A stretch of 21,565 bases of DNA, taken from Hungatella sp. UBA5385 (lineage in GTDB: Bacteria > Bacillota > Clostridia > Lachnospirales > Lachnospiraceae). The position numbers and the translations under genes were made by a program. The stretch lies in NCBI GenBank assembly GCA_002409995.1, contig DHOR01000010.1:26595-48159 (forward strand), in the 5' to 3' direction. Positions 6,729-14,153 of the stretch are shown piece after piece (the first letter of the stretch is position 1; every line of letters starts with the position of its first letter). Under the pieces are notes generated by a model. It was not told the DNA's origin. It made no database searches and was given only the letters and a program-made list of their open reading frames with translations.

Positions 6729-7505
6729 ATGAAAAGTATCAGCCTTTATGTAGATAAAGATACATATTTGACCAGGCTGCATCCATTTGCCAAAATATTC
6801 TATATTGTGGCAGCCATCAGTGTGCCCATGATTGTGGGCACGCTGTGGATGTATGGTGTTCTTATAGGGATCAGCCTGTGTTTGTTAATCAGTGGGGGGA
6901 TCATTAAAAAGGTTTTCCCGCTGATTGCTTTTTCATTTACAATTATCATTACTATATTTCTGATTCACGGACTTTTTAATCAGAACAATGTAAATGTTTT
7001 ATTTAGCCTGGGACCTTTGGAATTTTATAAAGAAGGGCTTTTATATGCATCGAAAATAGGGCTTAATATCTTAAATATGCTTCTGACCTTTGCAGTATTT
7101 GTACTGACTACCAGACCGGCTACTCTGGTGGATGATTTAGAGCAGATCGGATTTTCCCCCAGATTTGGATATATGATCAGCTCTGTATTTCAGATTATTC
7201 CTCAGATGATGGGGACTATGAATACCATTATGGATGCGCAGAGAAGCAGAGGCATGGAGACAGAGGGCAGTCTGTTTGTCCGGGCAAAGGCATTTATTCC
7301 GCTGATTTCACCTGTAGTCAGCAGTTCTCTGATTAATACGAGAGAACGTGCCATTGCACTGGAGGTCAGGGGTTTTGATTCAAAGAAGCAGAAAACATTT
7401 TTAAGCGACCACAAGCTGAAAGCCGGAGATAAGCTGTTTATGCTTGGAATGACAGTGCTGCTCATTGGTTCGCTGATTTGGAGGATCTTATTATGGCTTT
7501 CATAG
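6729..7505 (+). CDS. ecfT: ECF transporter transmembrane component EcfT
   Basis: A 258-residue polytopic protein that links the S component to the ATPases. It has hydrophobic helices at about 24-60, 62-82, 105-128, 145-160 and 232-255. Two Ala-Arg-Gly-type coupling motifs in its cytoplasmic helices, QRSRG (171-175) and LEVRG (211-215), are the parts that dock into the ATPase grooves. The opening YVDKDTYLTRLHPFAKI is typical of the family. The start at 6729 follows GAGGGATGG; the end overlaps the ATPase start by 13 bases, which indicates translational coupling. Confidence 0.9.
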   Translation: MKSISLYVDKDTYLTRLHPFAKIFYIVAAISVPMIVGTLWMYGVLIGISLCLLISGGIIKKVFPLIAFSFTIIITIFLIHGLFNQNNVNVLFSLGPLEFYKEGLLYASKIGLNILNMLLTFAVFVLTTRPATLVDDLEQIGFSPRFGYMISSVFQIIPQMMGTMNTIMDAQRSRGMETEGSLFVRAKAFIPLISPVVSSSLINTRERAIALEVRGFDSKKQKTFLSDHKLKAGDKLFMLGMTVLLIGSLIWRILLWLS

Positions 7506-9187
7506 AGGTGAACAATTTAAAATACCGCTATCCCCATACAGAGAACCTTGCTCTTGATGGTATCAGCTTTCAGATTGAGAAGGGGCAGTTTATAGGGATT
7601 GCAGGGCAGAATAAATCAGGGAAAAGTACTCTGTGTCAGGCGTTTTCGGGTCTCATTCCCACCATGTTTAAAGGCGCCTATGGCGGGAAAATTGTGATTG
7701 ATGGTATGGAAGCGGCAAAAACACCTGTGGCAGAGCTGTGCCAGAAGGTAGGGCTGGTATTCCAGAATCCATTTAATCAGCTGTCAGGGGCAAAGGATAC
7801 TGTCTTTGAGGAAATCGCTTTTGGTCTTCAGAATCTTGGAGTACCCAGAGATGAGATTGTAAAAAGGGTGGAGGAGAATCTCCGCCTTCTGGATATTGAG
7901 GAGTACAGGGACAGAAATCCCTTTGATTTATCAGGAGGACAGACTCAGAGAGTGGCGATTGCCAGCATCTTAGCTATGAATCCTCAGGTGATTGTTCTGG
8001 ATGAACCTACCTCACAGCTGGACCCTCAGGGAAGTGAAGAGGTGTTCCGTGTGGTGGAGAAGCTGTCAGAAATGGGGATAACTATTATTATGGTGGAGCA
8101 CAAGGTGGAAAAGCTGGCTGCTTACTGTCATAAAATTCTTCTGCTTCATGAGGGGAAACAGATTGCATATGATACACCGGAGCAGATATTCTCCAGAGAT
8201 GACTTAGGAGAACTAGGAGTGGAGGCACCTGTATTTACAAGAGTGTGCCGCGCCCTTTCTGTTAAAGAAGGGGGTACTTACCCTGTGACTCTCAGTCAGA
8301 CGGAAGCTTTGAAGGGGCAGTTTCCGGAGGGGCTTCCGGGGAGGCAGGCTGGCAATGGAAGCCAGGGGCAACAGGGCGAAGGAGCTGATAAACATGCCGG
8401 TTCCTCTGTATTTACCATTGAGAACCTGAATTTTTCCTATACTCCAGAGGTAACTGTAATTGATCAGCTGAATTTAAAGCTGGATTACAGACCCACAGCT
8501 ATCATCGGGCAGAACGGAGCAGGGAAAACCACTCTTGTGAAGCTGCTGAAGGGACTGCTAAAACCTGTTTCAGGCAGTATTCTCTTTGGTGATCTGGATA
8601 TTTCGGGGAAAACTGTAGCACAGCTGGCAGGCAGCATTGGCTATGTATTTCAAAATCCCGATGATCAGATATTTAAGAATCAGGTTCTGGAGGAAGTTAT
8701 GGTTGGTCCTCTTAACATAGGGATGAGCAGGGAAGAGGCAAAAGAACATGCAAGAAATGCTTTGACTATGGTAGACCTTCTTCAGGAGGAAAAGGAAAAT
8801 CCTTATGATCTGGATTTATCTGAGAGAAAGCTGGTTGCCATCGCTTCTGTTGTGGCCATGAATCCAGATGTGCTGATTTTAGATGAGCCTACTATTGCCC
8901 AGGATGCCAGAGGCAGGGCGATTATCGGAAAGCTGGTGCAGGAATTAAGCAGTCAGGGGAAGCTGATCGTGGCAATTCTTCATGATATGGATTTTGTAGC
9001 AGAGTATTTTCAACGGGTCATTGTTATGGCTCATGGAAGAATTCTTGCCGATGGTCCGGGAGCAGAGGTTTTCTATGAAACGGAAGCTCTTAAGGAGGCA
9101 CGGCTTGAGCAGCCCCATGTGACTGCCCTATGTCAGGCACTGGGATATAAAGGTGCATTTTTGACAATTGATGATATGAGGTTATAG
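7493..9187 (+). CDS. ECF transporter fused double ATPase (EcfA1A2)
   Basis: A 564-residue protein with two ABC ATPase domains in one chain. Half 1: Walker A GQNKSGKST (38-46), Q-loop Gln91, signature LSGGQ (146-150), Walker B VIVLDE (166-171), switch His203. Half 2: Walker A GQNGAGKTT (339-347), signature position LSERK (442-446), Walker B VLILDE (460-465), His497. A Gly/Gln-rich linker lies around 270-300. It hydrolyses ATP to drive the S/T pair at the membrane. The first Walker A has Lys where Gly is usual, and the second half lacks the Gly-Gly of the signature, so the two ATP sites are probably unequal. The ATG at 7493 is chosen over TTG 7478 because GGAGGA (7480-7485) precedes it with 7-base spacing. 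Confidence 0.9.
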   Translation: MAFIEVNNLKYRYPHTENLALDGISFQIEKGQFIGIAGQNKSGKSTLCQAFSGLIPTMFKGAYGGKIVIDGMEAAKTPVAELCQKVGLVFQNPFNQLSGAKDTVFEEIAFGLQNLGVPRDEIVKRVEENLRLLDIEEYRDRNPFDLSGGQTQRVAIASILAMNPQVIVLDEPTSQLDPQGSEEVFRVVEKLSEMGITIIMVEHKVEKLAAYCHKILLLHEGKQIAYDTPEQIFSRDDLGELGVEAPVFTRVCRALSVKEGGTYPVTLSQTEALKGQFPEGLPGRQAGNGSQGQQGEGADKHAGSSVFTIENLNFSYTPEVTVIDQLNLKLDYRPTAIIGQNGAGKTTLVKLLKGLLKPVSGSILFGDLDISGKTVAQLAGSIGYVFQNPDDQIFKNQVLEEVMVGPLNIGMSREEAKEHARNALTMVDLLQEEKENPYDLDLSERKLVAIASVVAMNPDVLILDEPTIAQDARGRAIIGKLVQELSSQGKLIVAILHDMDFVAEYFQRVIVMAHGRILADGPGAEVFYETEALKEARLEQPHVTALCQALGYKGAFLTIDDMRL

Positions 9188-9204
9188 GGTAAGTGTGTAG
9201 AAGC

Positions 9205-9720
9205 ATGGACGGAAGAAAAAGAAGAGAAATGATTTTAGAGATTTTAAAACGGTCGGAAAGAAGTGTGTCAGGAACCTCCCTGGCAGGACGGCTGGGTGTG
9301 AGCAGACAGGCAATTGTTCAGGATATCGCTTTATTAAAAGCGGAGAACAAGGAGATTATGTCAACTAATAAGGGCTATATGATGTATCGGCCTTTGGAAA
9401 AACAGGAACTGTATTCAAGAGAATTCTGCACCAGCCATACGAAAGAGGAGACTCTGGATGAACTTCAGATCATTGTGGACTGTGGAGGAAAGGTGATAGA
9501 TGTATCTGTAGAGCATGATCTCTATGGAAGGATCAGCGCTGTTCTGGAGATCAGCAATAGGATGGAAGCAGCAGAGTTTACAGAGAAGCTGAAGAAATCC
9601 AAGGATCAGCCTTTGAAAATGCTGACCAATGCCAGACATTACCACAGAGTGTTAGCAGACTCGGAAAAGAGTCTTGATGTAATTGAAGAAGAATTAAAAA
9701 AGAAGGGATATCTGGTATAA
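9205..9720 (+). CDS. niaR: NiaR-type transcriptional repressor (HTH_11 + 3H domain)
   Basis: A 171-residue DNA-binding protein. Residues about 3-57 form a winged helix-turn-helix (LAGRLGVSRQAIVQDIALL). Residues about 70-165 form the 3H domain, a small-molecule and metal-binding fold. The metal ligands described for the Thermotoga NiaR homologue (His, Glu eight residues later, and His-x-His) are all present: His78, Glu86, His145, His147; His104 lies in HDLYG. NiaR represses NAD biosynthesis and niacin uptake genes with nicotinate as co-repressor. Here it is the last gene of the phosphorylase-ECF operon and probably represses it through the TGTCTTGTCA sites. A GTG start at 9193 (four more residues, GAGG 11 bases upstream) is equally possible. 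Identification as a true niacin sensor rather than another 3H protein is probable, not certain. Confidence 0.82.
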   Translation: MDGRKRREMILEILKRSERSVSGTSLAGRLGVSRQAIVQDIALLKAENKEIMSTNKGYMMYRPLEKQELYSREFCTSHTKEETLDELQIIVDCGGKVIDVSVEHDLYGRISAVLEISNRMEAAEFTEKLKKSKDQPLKMLTNARHYHRVLADSEKSLDVIEEELKKKGYLV

Positions 9721-9741
9721 AGCCGGATATTCCTTCTTTTT
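9697..9741. terminator. Bidirectional terminator overlapping the niaR 3' end
   Basis: A 19-base-pair stem (9697-9715 with 9723-9741) with two G-T wobbles and a 7-base loop. The left arm lies inside the last codons of niaR. Five A's at the left edge and five T's at the right let it end both the operon and the convergent minus-strand gene that stops at 9756. Confidence 0.88.
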
Positions 9742-9755
9742 GGATGTTTCTAAGT

Positions 9756-10256
9756 TCATTCCCCCTGGCAGAAAACAATCACAAGCTCCGGCGAGGTCTG
9801 AGCCGGAATGCTCCGTGTTGTATTGGTATATCTGACAAATAAGTAGTGACCGCCTGGATTTCCAAAAAACATCTGTCCATTGGAGAGAATCACATTGGAG
9901 GCAGGGGAGGGACGGAGATTCAGCTTCAGGGTCATATCGGAATTTACAAGCTCATCTGTATAATAATCGAAGGAGGCAAAGCTGTTGCTGTCATTTTTAG
10001 CAATAAGTACTGCATGATACTGAGGCGGATAAATCATGGGAACCGGAGCTGTGGTATCGTAGAAAGCCACTACAGAGTCTCCGGGACTGAGCATCTGCTG
10101 CCCTACAACATAGGTTCTGGGCGATATGGTAAAAGTAATGGGACCCATATCACGGGTCATAACAGAGACCCGCAGGTTACAGCCGGAATTGCCTGTACCA
10201 TCCTGCATAGGGGTAATGGATGTAATGGTTCCATAAATGGGGGAAAACTGGGTCAT
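9756..10256 (-). CDS. Conserved hypothetical protein, beta-rich
   Basis: A 166-residue protein of unknown function. It has no signal peptide or membrane helix and only two Cys. The sequence is rich in Thr, Ser, Pro and beta-branched residues, with likely beta-strand segments: FTISPRTYVVG, GDSVVAFYDT, PPQYHAVLIAKND, HYLFVRYTNTTRSIPAQTSPELVIVFC. The strand-rich, Pro-punctuated pattern suggests an all-beta domain that binds a ligand or sits at a surface, but I do not recognise the family. The ATG at 10256 is chosen because GGAAGG lies about 12 bases upstream on its strand; the longer reading to 10352 adds a hydrophobic leader with no ribosome site. It is a single gene between convergent niaR and the divergent transpeptidase gene. 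Confidence 0.7.
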   Translation of the reverse strand: MTQFSPIYGTITSITPMQDGTGNSGCNLRVSVMTRDMGPITFTISPRTYVVGQQMLSPGDSVVAFYDTTAPVPMIYPPQYHAVLIAKNDSNSFASFDYYTDELVNSDMTLKLNLRPSPASNVILSNGQMFFGNPGGHYLFVRYTNTTRSIPAQTSPELVIVFCQGE

Positions 10257-10365
10257 AAGTAATAAGATTCCTTCCGCTGTTGTTATTCCCTTCATCCTAT
10301 GAGAGGAGGGTATAAAAATGAACAGGAAAGTAATAAAAACGTCATAAAACATTAGGAGTAAAAAG

Positions 10366-10396
10366 TTGGACAGAAGGGATTGCTATGGGTTATAAT
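10366..10396 (+). promoter_or_regulatory. Possible promoter of the second L,D-transpeptidase gene
   Basis: A perfect TATAAT (10391-10396) lies 40 bases before the ATG at 10437. The best -35 is TTGGAC (10366-10371) with a long 19-base spacer, so this is a moderate match. Confidence 0.45.
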
Positions 10397-10436
10397 TAAT
10401 TTATGAAAAAAAGTATAGTAACGAGGTATGAAATAA

Positions 10437-12215
10437 ATGGAAAGACAAAAACCACGCAGCAGGAAGAAAAAACAGCCTAAGATAGGATTGTGGATTGCTG
10501 TATCCGGTGGTATTTTAGGTGCCGTCGCTTTGATTGCAGCGGGAGTGTATATACAGGTGGGGAAGAAGTATGAAACCGTATTTTTCACGAATACCACCAT
10601 CAACGGTGTCAATGCATCAGATAAAACAGTAGAGGAAGTAAAGGCATTGATTGCTTCGGGCATTGATGGTTACAGCCTGACAATTGCAGAGAGAGGCGGA
10701 GAGAGCGAGTCATTAGAGGGTAATGACATTGGTCTGGAATCTGTTTTTGATGGAAGTCTGGAAGAGCTTCTGGCCGCTCAGAACCCCAATGAATGGTGGA
10801 ATCATAAAAAAGAACCCCAGACCTTTGAGATCGGAACCATGATCCAATATGATGAGGACCTGTTTCAAACAGCAGTATCAGGTCTTAACTGTTTTAATGA
10901 AGATAAAGTGATTGAGCCGGAAAATGCTTATGTCTCTGAGTATGTATCAGGTCAGGGATATTCTGTAATCCCAGAGGTTGCAGGCACCAGACTTAACAGA
11001 GAACTGGTGGAAGAGGGGATTTCCGAGGCAGTGATCAATTTGAAGCAGGAAATTAATTTAGAAGAGATGGATGCTTACATAAAACCTGAAGTCACATCAG
11101 ATAATGAAGCGCTGACAGCCAGAGCAGAGGAACTGAATAAGTATGTCAATGTAACCATAACTTATACCTTTGGAGAGAACCGGGAAGTACTAAATGGAGA
11201 TACCATTTCCGGCTGGCTGGGAGAGGCAGAGGACGGAAGCATCTATGTTGACAGTGGCTCTATTACTGAATATGTAAAAGGGCTGGCTTCCCAATACGAT
11301 ACCTATAACCAGTCAAAAACCTTAAAGACCTCTTATGGAAATACCATTAAGATAACAGGGGGAATCTATGGCTGGCGGCTGGATCAGTCAGCAGAAGCGG
11401 ATGAACTGGCTGCATTGATCCGCGCAGGCGAAAGCCAGACAAGAGAACCTGTATACAAGCAGAAGGCAGCCAGTCACAACGGCAATGATTATGGCAGCAC
11501 TTATGTAGAGATCAATTTAACTGCGCAGCATCTCTTCTTTTATAAAGACGGAAAGCTTTTGGTAGAATCTGATTTTGTATCAGGCAACCAGTCCAGAGGC
11601 TGGGCAACTCCGGGAGGTGCTTTCCCTCTTACTTATAAGCAGAGAAATGCAGTGCTAAAGGGCGAAAACTATAAAACACCTGTAGACTACTGGATGCCTT
11701 TTAACGGTGGAATCGGTCTTCATGATGCCAAATGGCGGTCCAGCTTTGGCGGAACCATCTATAAAAACGGCGGTTCCCATGGCTGTGTTAATCTGCCTCA
11801 TTCTGTGGCAAAGACTATATATGAGAATATTTCAGCGGGAATGCCTGTGCTCTGTTATTTCCTTGATGGAACAGAGCAAAAGACCGCTACCAATACAAAC
11901 GGAACTCCGGTACAAACAACTGCAGCTCCTGCAGAGACACCTGCAACTGCACCGGCAGAGACCACAGTGACTCCGGCAGAAACTGCGCCTACAGAAACAT
12001 CTCCAGCAGGGATATCACCGGCTCCACAGGAAACATCTTCCGGATCATCTGCAGGACCAGGAGGCGGACCGGGAGGATCAGGAGGATCAGGCGGAGGACC
12101 AGGCGGATCAGGAGGACCAAGCGGACCGGGGGATTCCTCTGGGACAAATTCACCTGTTGGACCAGGAATGCCCACTGAGGAAACAAAACAGGGAGTGGTT
12201 GGACCAGGAGTATAA
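10437..12215 (+). CDS. Membrane-anchored L,D-transpeptidase with Pro/Thr- and Gly-rich tail
   Basis: A 592-residue envelope enzyme. A basic cytoplasmic start (RSRKKKQPK) is followed by one membrane helix (about 16-38) without a clear cleavage site. Two PG_binding_4-type regions follow (about 45-150 and 235-340), then the YkuD domain (about 350-478) with SHGCVNLP, His448 and Cys450, plus His429 in GLHDA. It crosslinks peptidoglycan stems (3-3 bonds) outside the membrane. Unlike the paralogue at 3725, it continues for some 112 residues: a Pro/Ala/Thr/Glu-rich stretch (about 485-535), then Gly-Pro-Gly-Gly/Ser repeats (540-566). This is probably a flexible wall-spanning or surface tail. GAGG (10423-10426) is 10 bases before the ATG. 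A terminator follows. Confidence 0.92.
   Translation: MERQKPRSRKKKQPKIGLWIAVSGGILGAVALIAAGVYIQVGKKYETVFFTNTTINGVNASDKTVEEVKALIASGIDGYSLTIAERGGESESLEGNDIGLESVFDGSLEELLAAQNPNEWWNHKKEPQTFEIGTMIQYDEDLFQTAVSGLNCFNEDKVIEPENAYVSEYVSGQGYSVIPEVAGTRLNRELVEEGISEAVINLKQEINLEEMDAYIKPEVTSDNEALTARAEELNKYVNVTITYTFGENREVLNGDTISGWLGEAEDGSIYVDSGSITEYVKGLASQYDTYNQSKTLKTSYGNTIKITGGIYGWRLDQSAEADELAALIRAGESQTREPVYKQKAASHNGNDYGSTYVEINLTAQHLFFYKDGKLLVESDFVSGNQSRGWATPGGAFPLTYKQRNAVLKGENYKTPVDYWMPFNGGIGLHDAKWRSSFGGTIYKNGGSHGCVNLPHSVAKTIYENISAGMPVLCYFLDGTEQKTATNTNGTPVQTTAAPAETPATAPAETTVTPAETAPTETSPAGISPAPQETSSGSSAGPGGGPGGSGGSGGGPGGSGGPSGPGDSSGTNSPVGPGMPTEETKQGVVGPGV
12051..12130 (+). repeat. Gly-rich codon repeats in the transpeptidase tail
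   Basis: Imperfect tandem units of GGA-CCA-GGA and GGA-TCA-GGA-type codons encode GPGG/GSGG repeats (residues about 539-566). The stretch is much more G-rich than the rest of the gene and likely varies in length between strains through slippage. Confidence 0.75.
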
Positions 12216-12221
12216 AAAATG

Positions 12222-12290
12222 AAACAGGACGTAAAGCTGATAGGGGATACCCTGAATCTAGCTGATGCGTCCTGTTTTTTGTGTTTTTTT
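12222..12290. terminator. Bidirectional terminator between transpeptidase and small-protein genes
   Basis: AAACAGGACG (12222-12231) pairs with CGTCCTGTTT (12268-12277). Inside, AGCT/AGCT and AGGG/CCCT can extend the fold. T-runs follow on the plus strand (12275-12280, 12284-12290), and an A-run before the stem (around 12213-12219) serves the minus-strand gene ending at 12306. Confidence 0.8.
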
Positions 12291-12305
12291 AGAAGGATTA
12301 AGAGA

Positions 12306-12560
12306 TTAAGATTCTTCGGATTGGTTTTTCGCTTGGATTAAAAATGGGTATAGTTCTTCATATGCTTCCAGTTCAGCCTCTGAATCCGGCAGTGCAGGAA
12401 TTAATCCTGTTAATTCCCTGGCAGAACTGGCTTTAATATAGGTATCCGTTTCATTAACTTTCTCGACAAAATCATCATTAACTGACAGAGTATTGATTTT
12501 TTTCATACTGCCTTTTTTTTTCTCATCAACATTTTCCATCATATTATCATATTCATTCAT
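12306..12560 (-). CDS. Small acidic protein of unknown function
   Basis: An 84-residue protein with no Cys, no signal peptide and no membrane segment. A charged start (about 1-25, with DEKKKGSMKK) is followed by a stretch with helical character. LTGLIPALPDSEAELEAYEELYPFLIQ (within about 48-76) looks like the most structured part. The start at 12560 has AAAGGAG eight bases upstream on its strand; an in-frame ATG 18 bases earlier precedes that site. It is transcribed divergently from a LytTR regulator across 124 bases, so it may be that regulator's target. I do not recognise the family and assign no function; a regulator-controlled small effector or peptide precursor is one possibility. Confidence 0.7.
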   Translation of the reverse strand: MNEYDNMMENVDEKKKGSMKKINTLSVNDDFVEKVNETDTYIKASSARELTGLIPALPDSEAELEAYEELYPFLIQAKNQSEES

Positions 12561-12684
12561 AGTATATTCTCCTTTCACCTATGAGACTGTCTTCTTAGTG
12601 TAAGGAGAATTACTATCTTTATTCTGTTTTTTTTGTATAATCAAAGAATGGCAATTTTATTACTAAAAAATAGGGGGCATTTTT

Positions 12685-13146
12685 ATGAAGAAACAAGGGA
12701 GATTACAAGAGAAGCCAGATTGCATTGAAGAGCAGTTTAAAGAGACGTTTGAGAAGGGGTTTTATAATGCATTAAGCAATATGGTAAATAGTAATGAAAA
12801 ATGCAGACAGTACGTAGCTCAGTTTAATGGTCAAATCCACAGGTTGTATTTGTCGGAGATTTATTATTTGGAATCTTATCAGAGAAAAACCAGTGTTGTG
12901 ACCAGCTATGGAAAAATCAGGGTGATGAGCCGGCTGGATGAAGAGGAACAGCATCTGCCTTCCTCTGAGTTTATTCGGGTTAACCGCCATAATATCATTA
13001 ATATGGAGCATATAAAGACCGTATATCATGATAATATTATAATGGAAAATGGGGAAATAGTTTACATAAGTAGGACAAAGAAGAAAGCTTTTTTGGAAGT
13101 ATATATGGAGTATTTGAAGGAGAGGGGATTGATTTTACAGATATAA
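12685..13146 (+). CDS. LytTR-domain transcriptional regulator
   Basis: A 153-residue protein with a short N-terminal helical region (about 1-45) and a LytTR DNA-binding domain (about 48-148). Typical features are LYLSEIYYLESYQRKTSVVTSYGKI (within 54-78) and FIRVNRHNIINMEHI (96-110), the segment that inserts into the major groove. No response-regulator receiver or membrane domain is fused, so it is a stand-alone LytTR protein. Such proteins bind imperfect direct repeats and control bacteriocin, competence or surface genes. A TATAAT at 12636-12641 and AGGGGG (12672-12677) precede the ATG. No sensor kinase is next to it; it faces away from the 84-residue small-protein gene, the nearest candidate target. 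Confidence 0.88.
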   Translation: MKKQGRLQEKPDCIEEQFKETFEKGFYNALSNMVNSNEKCRQYVAQFNGQIHRLYLSEIYYLESYQRKTSVVTSYGKIRVMSRLDEEEQHLPSSEFIRVNRHNIINMEHIKTVYHDNIIMENGEIVYISRTKKKAFLEVYMEYLKERGLILQI

Positions 13147-13212
13147 CAGAAACAAAAATTGTGTATAAACGACAAATCTATTTTCATATCTTAGTATAAT
13201 TTATAAAATTCA

Positions 13213-13239
13213 GGGCTATGACAGTTAATGCCATAGCCC
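13213..13239. terminator. Hairpin between convergent genes
   Basis: GGGCTATG (13213-13220) and CATAGCCC (13232-13239) form an 8-bp stem with an 11-base loop. It lies between the LytTR gene and the convergent epimerase gene. U-tracts are weak on both sides, so efficiency is uncertain. Confidence 0.6.
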
Positions 13240-13252
13240 CCACAATTCAAAA

Positions 13253-14134
13253 TTATAAAATTCTAATCACCAGCCCATAAGTCTTAGACTCACCTGCTTC
13301 CAGACTCTGCACATGGTTCTTATGAATGAATTCATCATCTTCCGTTGCATAGACAGCAGAGCCATTCCATGGTTCCACACATACAAAGGGCGCATCATCA
13401 GGATAAGGTGTCCAGAATGCAACTGTCTCAAAGCCAGGAAACTCCACTTCAACACCTTTTTGAGTCTCTTTATGAACCAGAGAAACACTTCTGGATTTCA
13501 GATCGTCAAAGTAAACAGCATCATCTTTAAACAGCTCTCTTGTAATAGGAAGAATGCGGCTGTTTTCCAGACGTTTGATACGCTGGGAAGGATCAAAATG
13601 AAGTTTTTGGCAGTCATATACCATATTGGAAATGGTCTCTTCTTTTTCAAAGACTAGCTGATAGTCCTCAAAAGCAGAATCGTCATTCATTGGGCAGTTA
13701 AATCCCGGATGTGCTCCAATGCAGTAATGCATGATACGGTCATTATCATTGGTCACTTTGTATTCCATATACAATACTCCGTCTTTTAATTCATAGGAAA
13801 GGGACAGATGGAAGGAATAGGGATATACCTTCTTAGTATCCTCTGTATCCCGAATCTCAAATACAGCGGAAGTATCGGTCTGTTCTGTAACTGCAAAATC
13901 CATTTCCCTGCAGAAGCCGTGTTTGGTAAGGTTCCATTTACTTCCCTCTATAATGGTCTCATCATTGCGGCAGTTTCCAACAATGGGAAACAGAAGAGGG
14001 GAGGATTTCCCCCAGTAAGCAGGATTTCTCTGCCAGATGTACTCTGTTCCTGCCTGGTCTTTTAAAGAAATTAACTGGGCGCCAATGGTATCAATAACAG
14101 CAGTTGTTTTTAAATCATGAATTGTAATATACAT
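13253..14134 (-). CDS. Aldose 1-epimerase (LacX-like mutarotase)
   Basis: A 293-residue cytosolic protein of the galactose-mutarotase-like fold, closest in size and motifs to the LacX subgroup rather than GalM. It interconverts alpha and beta anomers of a free aldose. Likely active-site residues are His72 in KHGF, His142 in GAHPGF and the base Glu254 in VEPWNG; YIWQRNPAYWGKSSPLLFPIVG (32-53) is the typical N-terminal signature. The ATG at 14134 has AAAAGGGG just upstream. It starts 19 bases after the lacI stop on the same strand and must be cotranscribed with it, which ties it to the sugar handled by the divergent operon. Confidence 0.88.
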   Translation of the reverse strand: MYITIHDLKTTAVIDTIGAQLISLKDQAGTEYIWQRNPAYWGKSSPLLFPIVGNCRNDETIIEGSKWNLTKHGFCREMDFAVTEQTDTSAVFEIRDTEDTKKVYPYSFHLSLSYELKDGVLYMEYKVTNDNDRIMHYCIGAHPGFNCPMNDDSAFEDYQLVFEKEETISNMVYDCQKLHFDPSQRIKRLENSRILPITRELFKDDAVYFDDLKSRSVSLVHKETQKGVEVEFPGFETVAFWTPYPDDAPFVCVEPWNGSAVYATEDDEFIHKNHVQSLEAGESKTYGLVIRIL

Positions 14135-14153
14135 AGGATTTCCCCTTTTCTAT

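Noticed and set aside
9846..10262. 138-codon plus-strand frame opposite the beta-rich protein gene
   Set aside because: Composition looks like random translation, and it is antisense to a frame with a good start site and a patterned protein.
10257..10352. Extension of the beta-rich protein to 10352 with a hydrophobic leader
   Set aside because: No ribosome site for the upstream starts; the leader comes from AT-rich intergenic sequence, while ATG 10256 is preceded by GGAAGG.
11855..12175. Proline-rich open frame on the minus strand under the transpeptidase tail
   Set aside because: It is the antisense of GGA/CCA-type codon repeats; no ribosome site and no independent coding signal.
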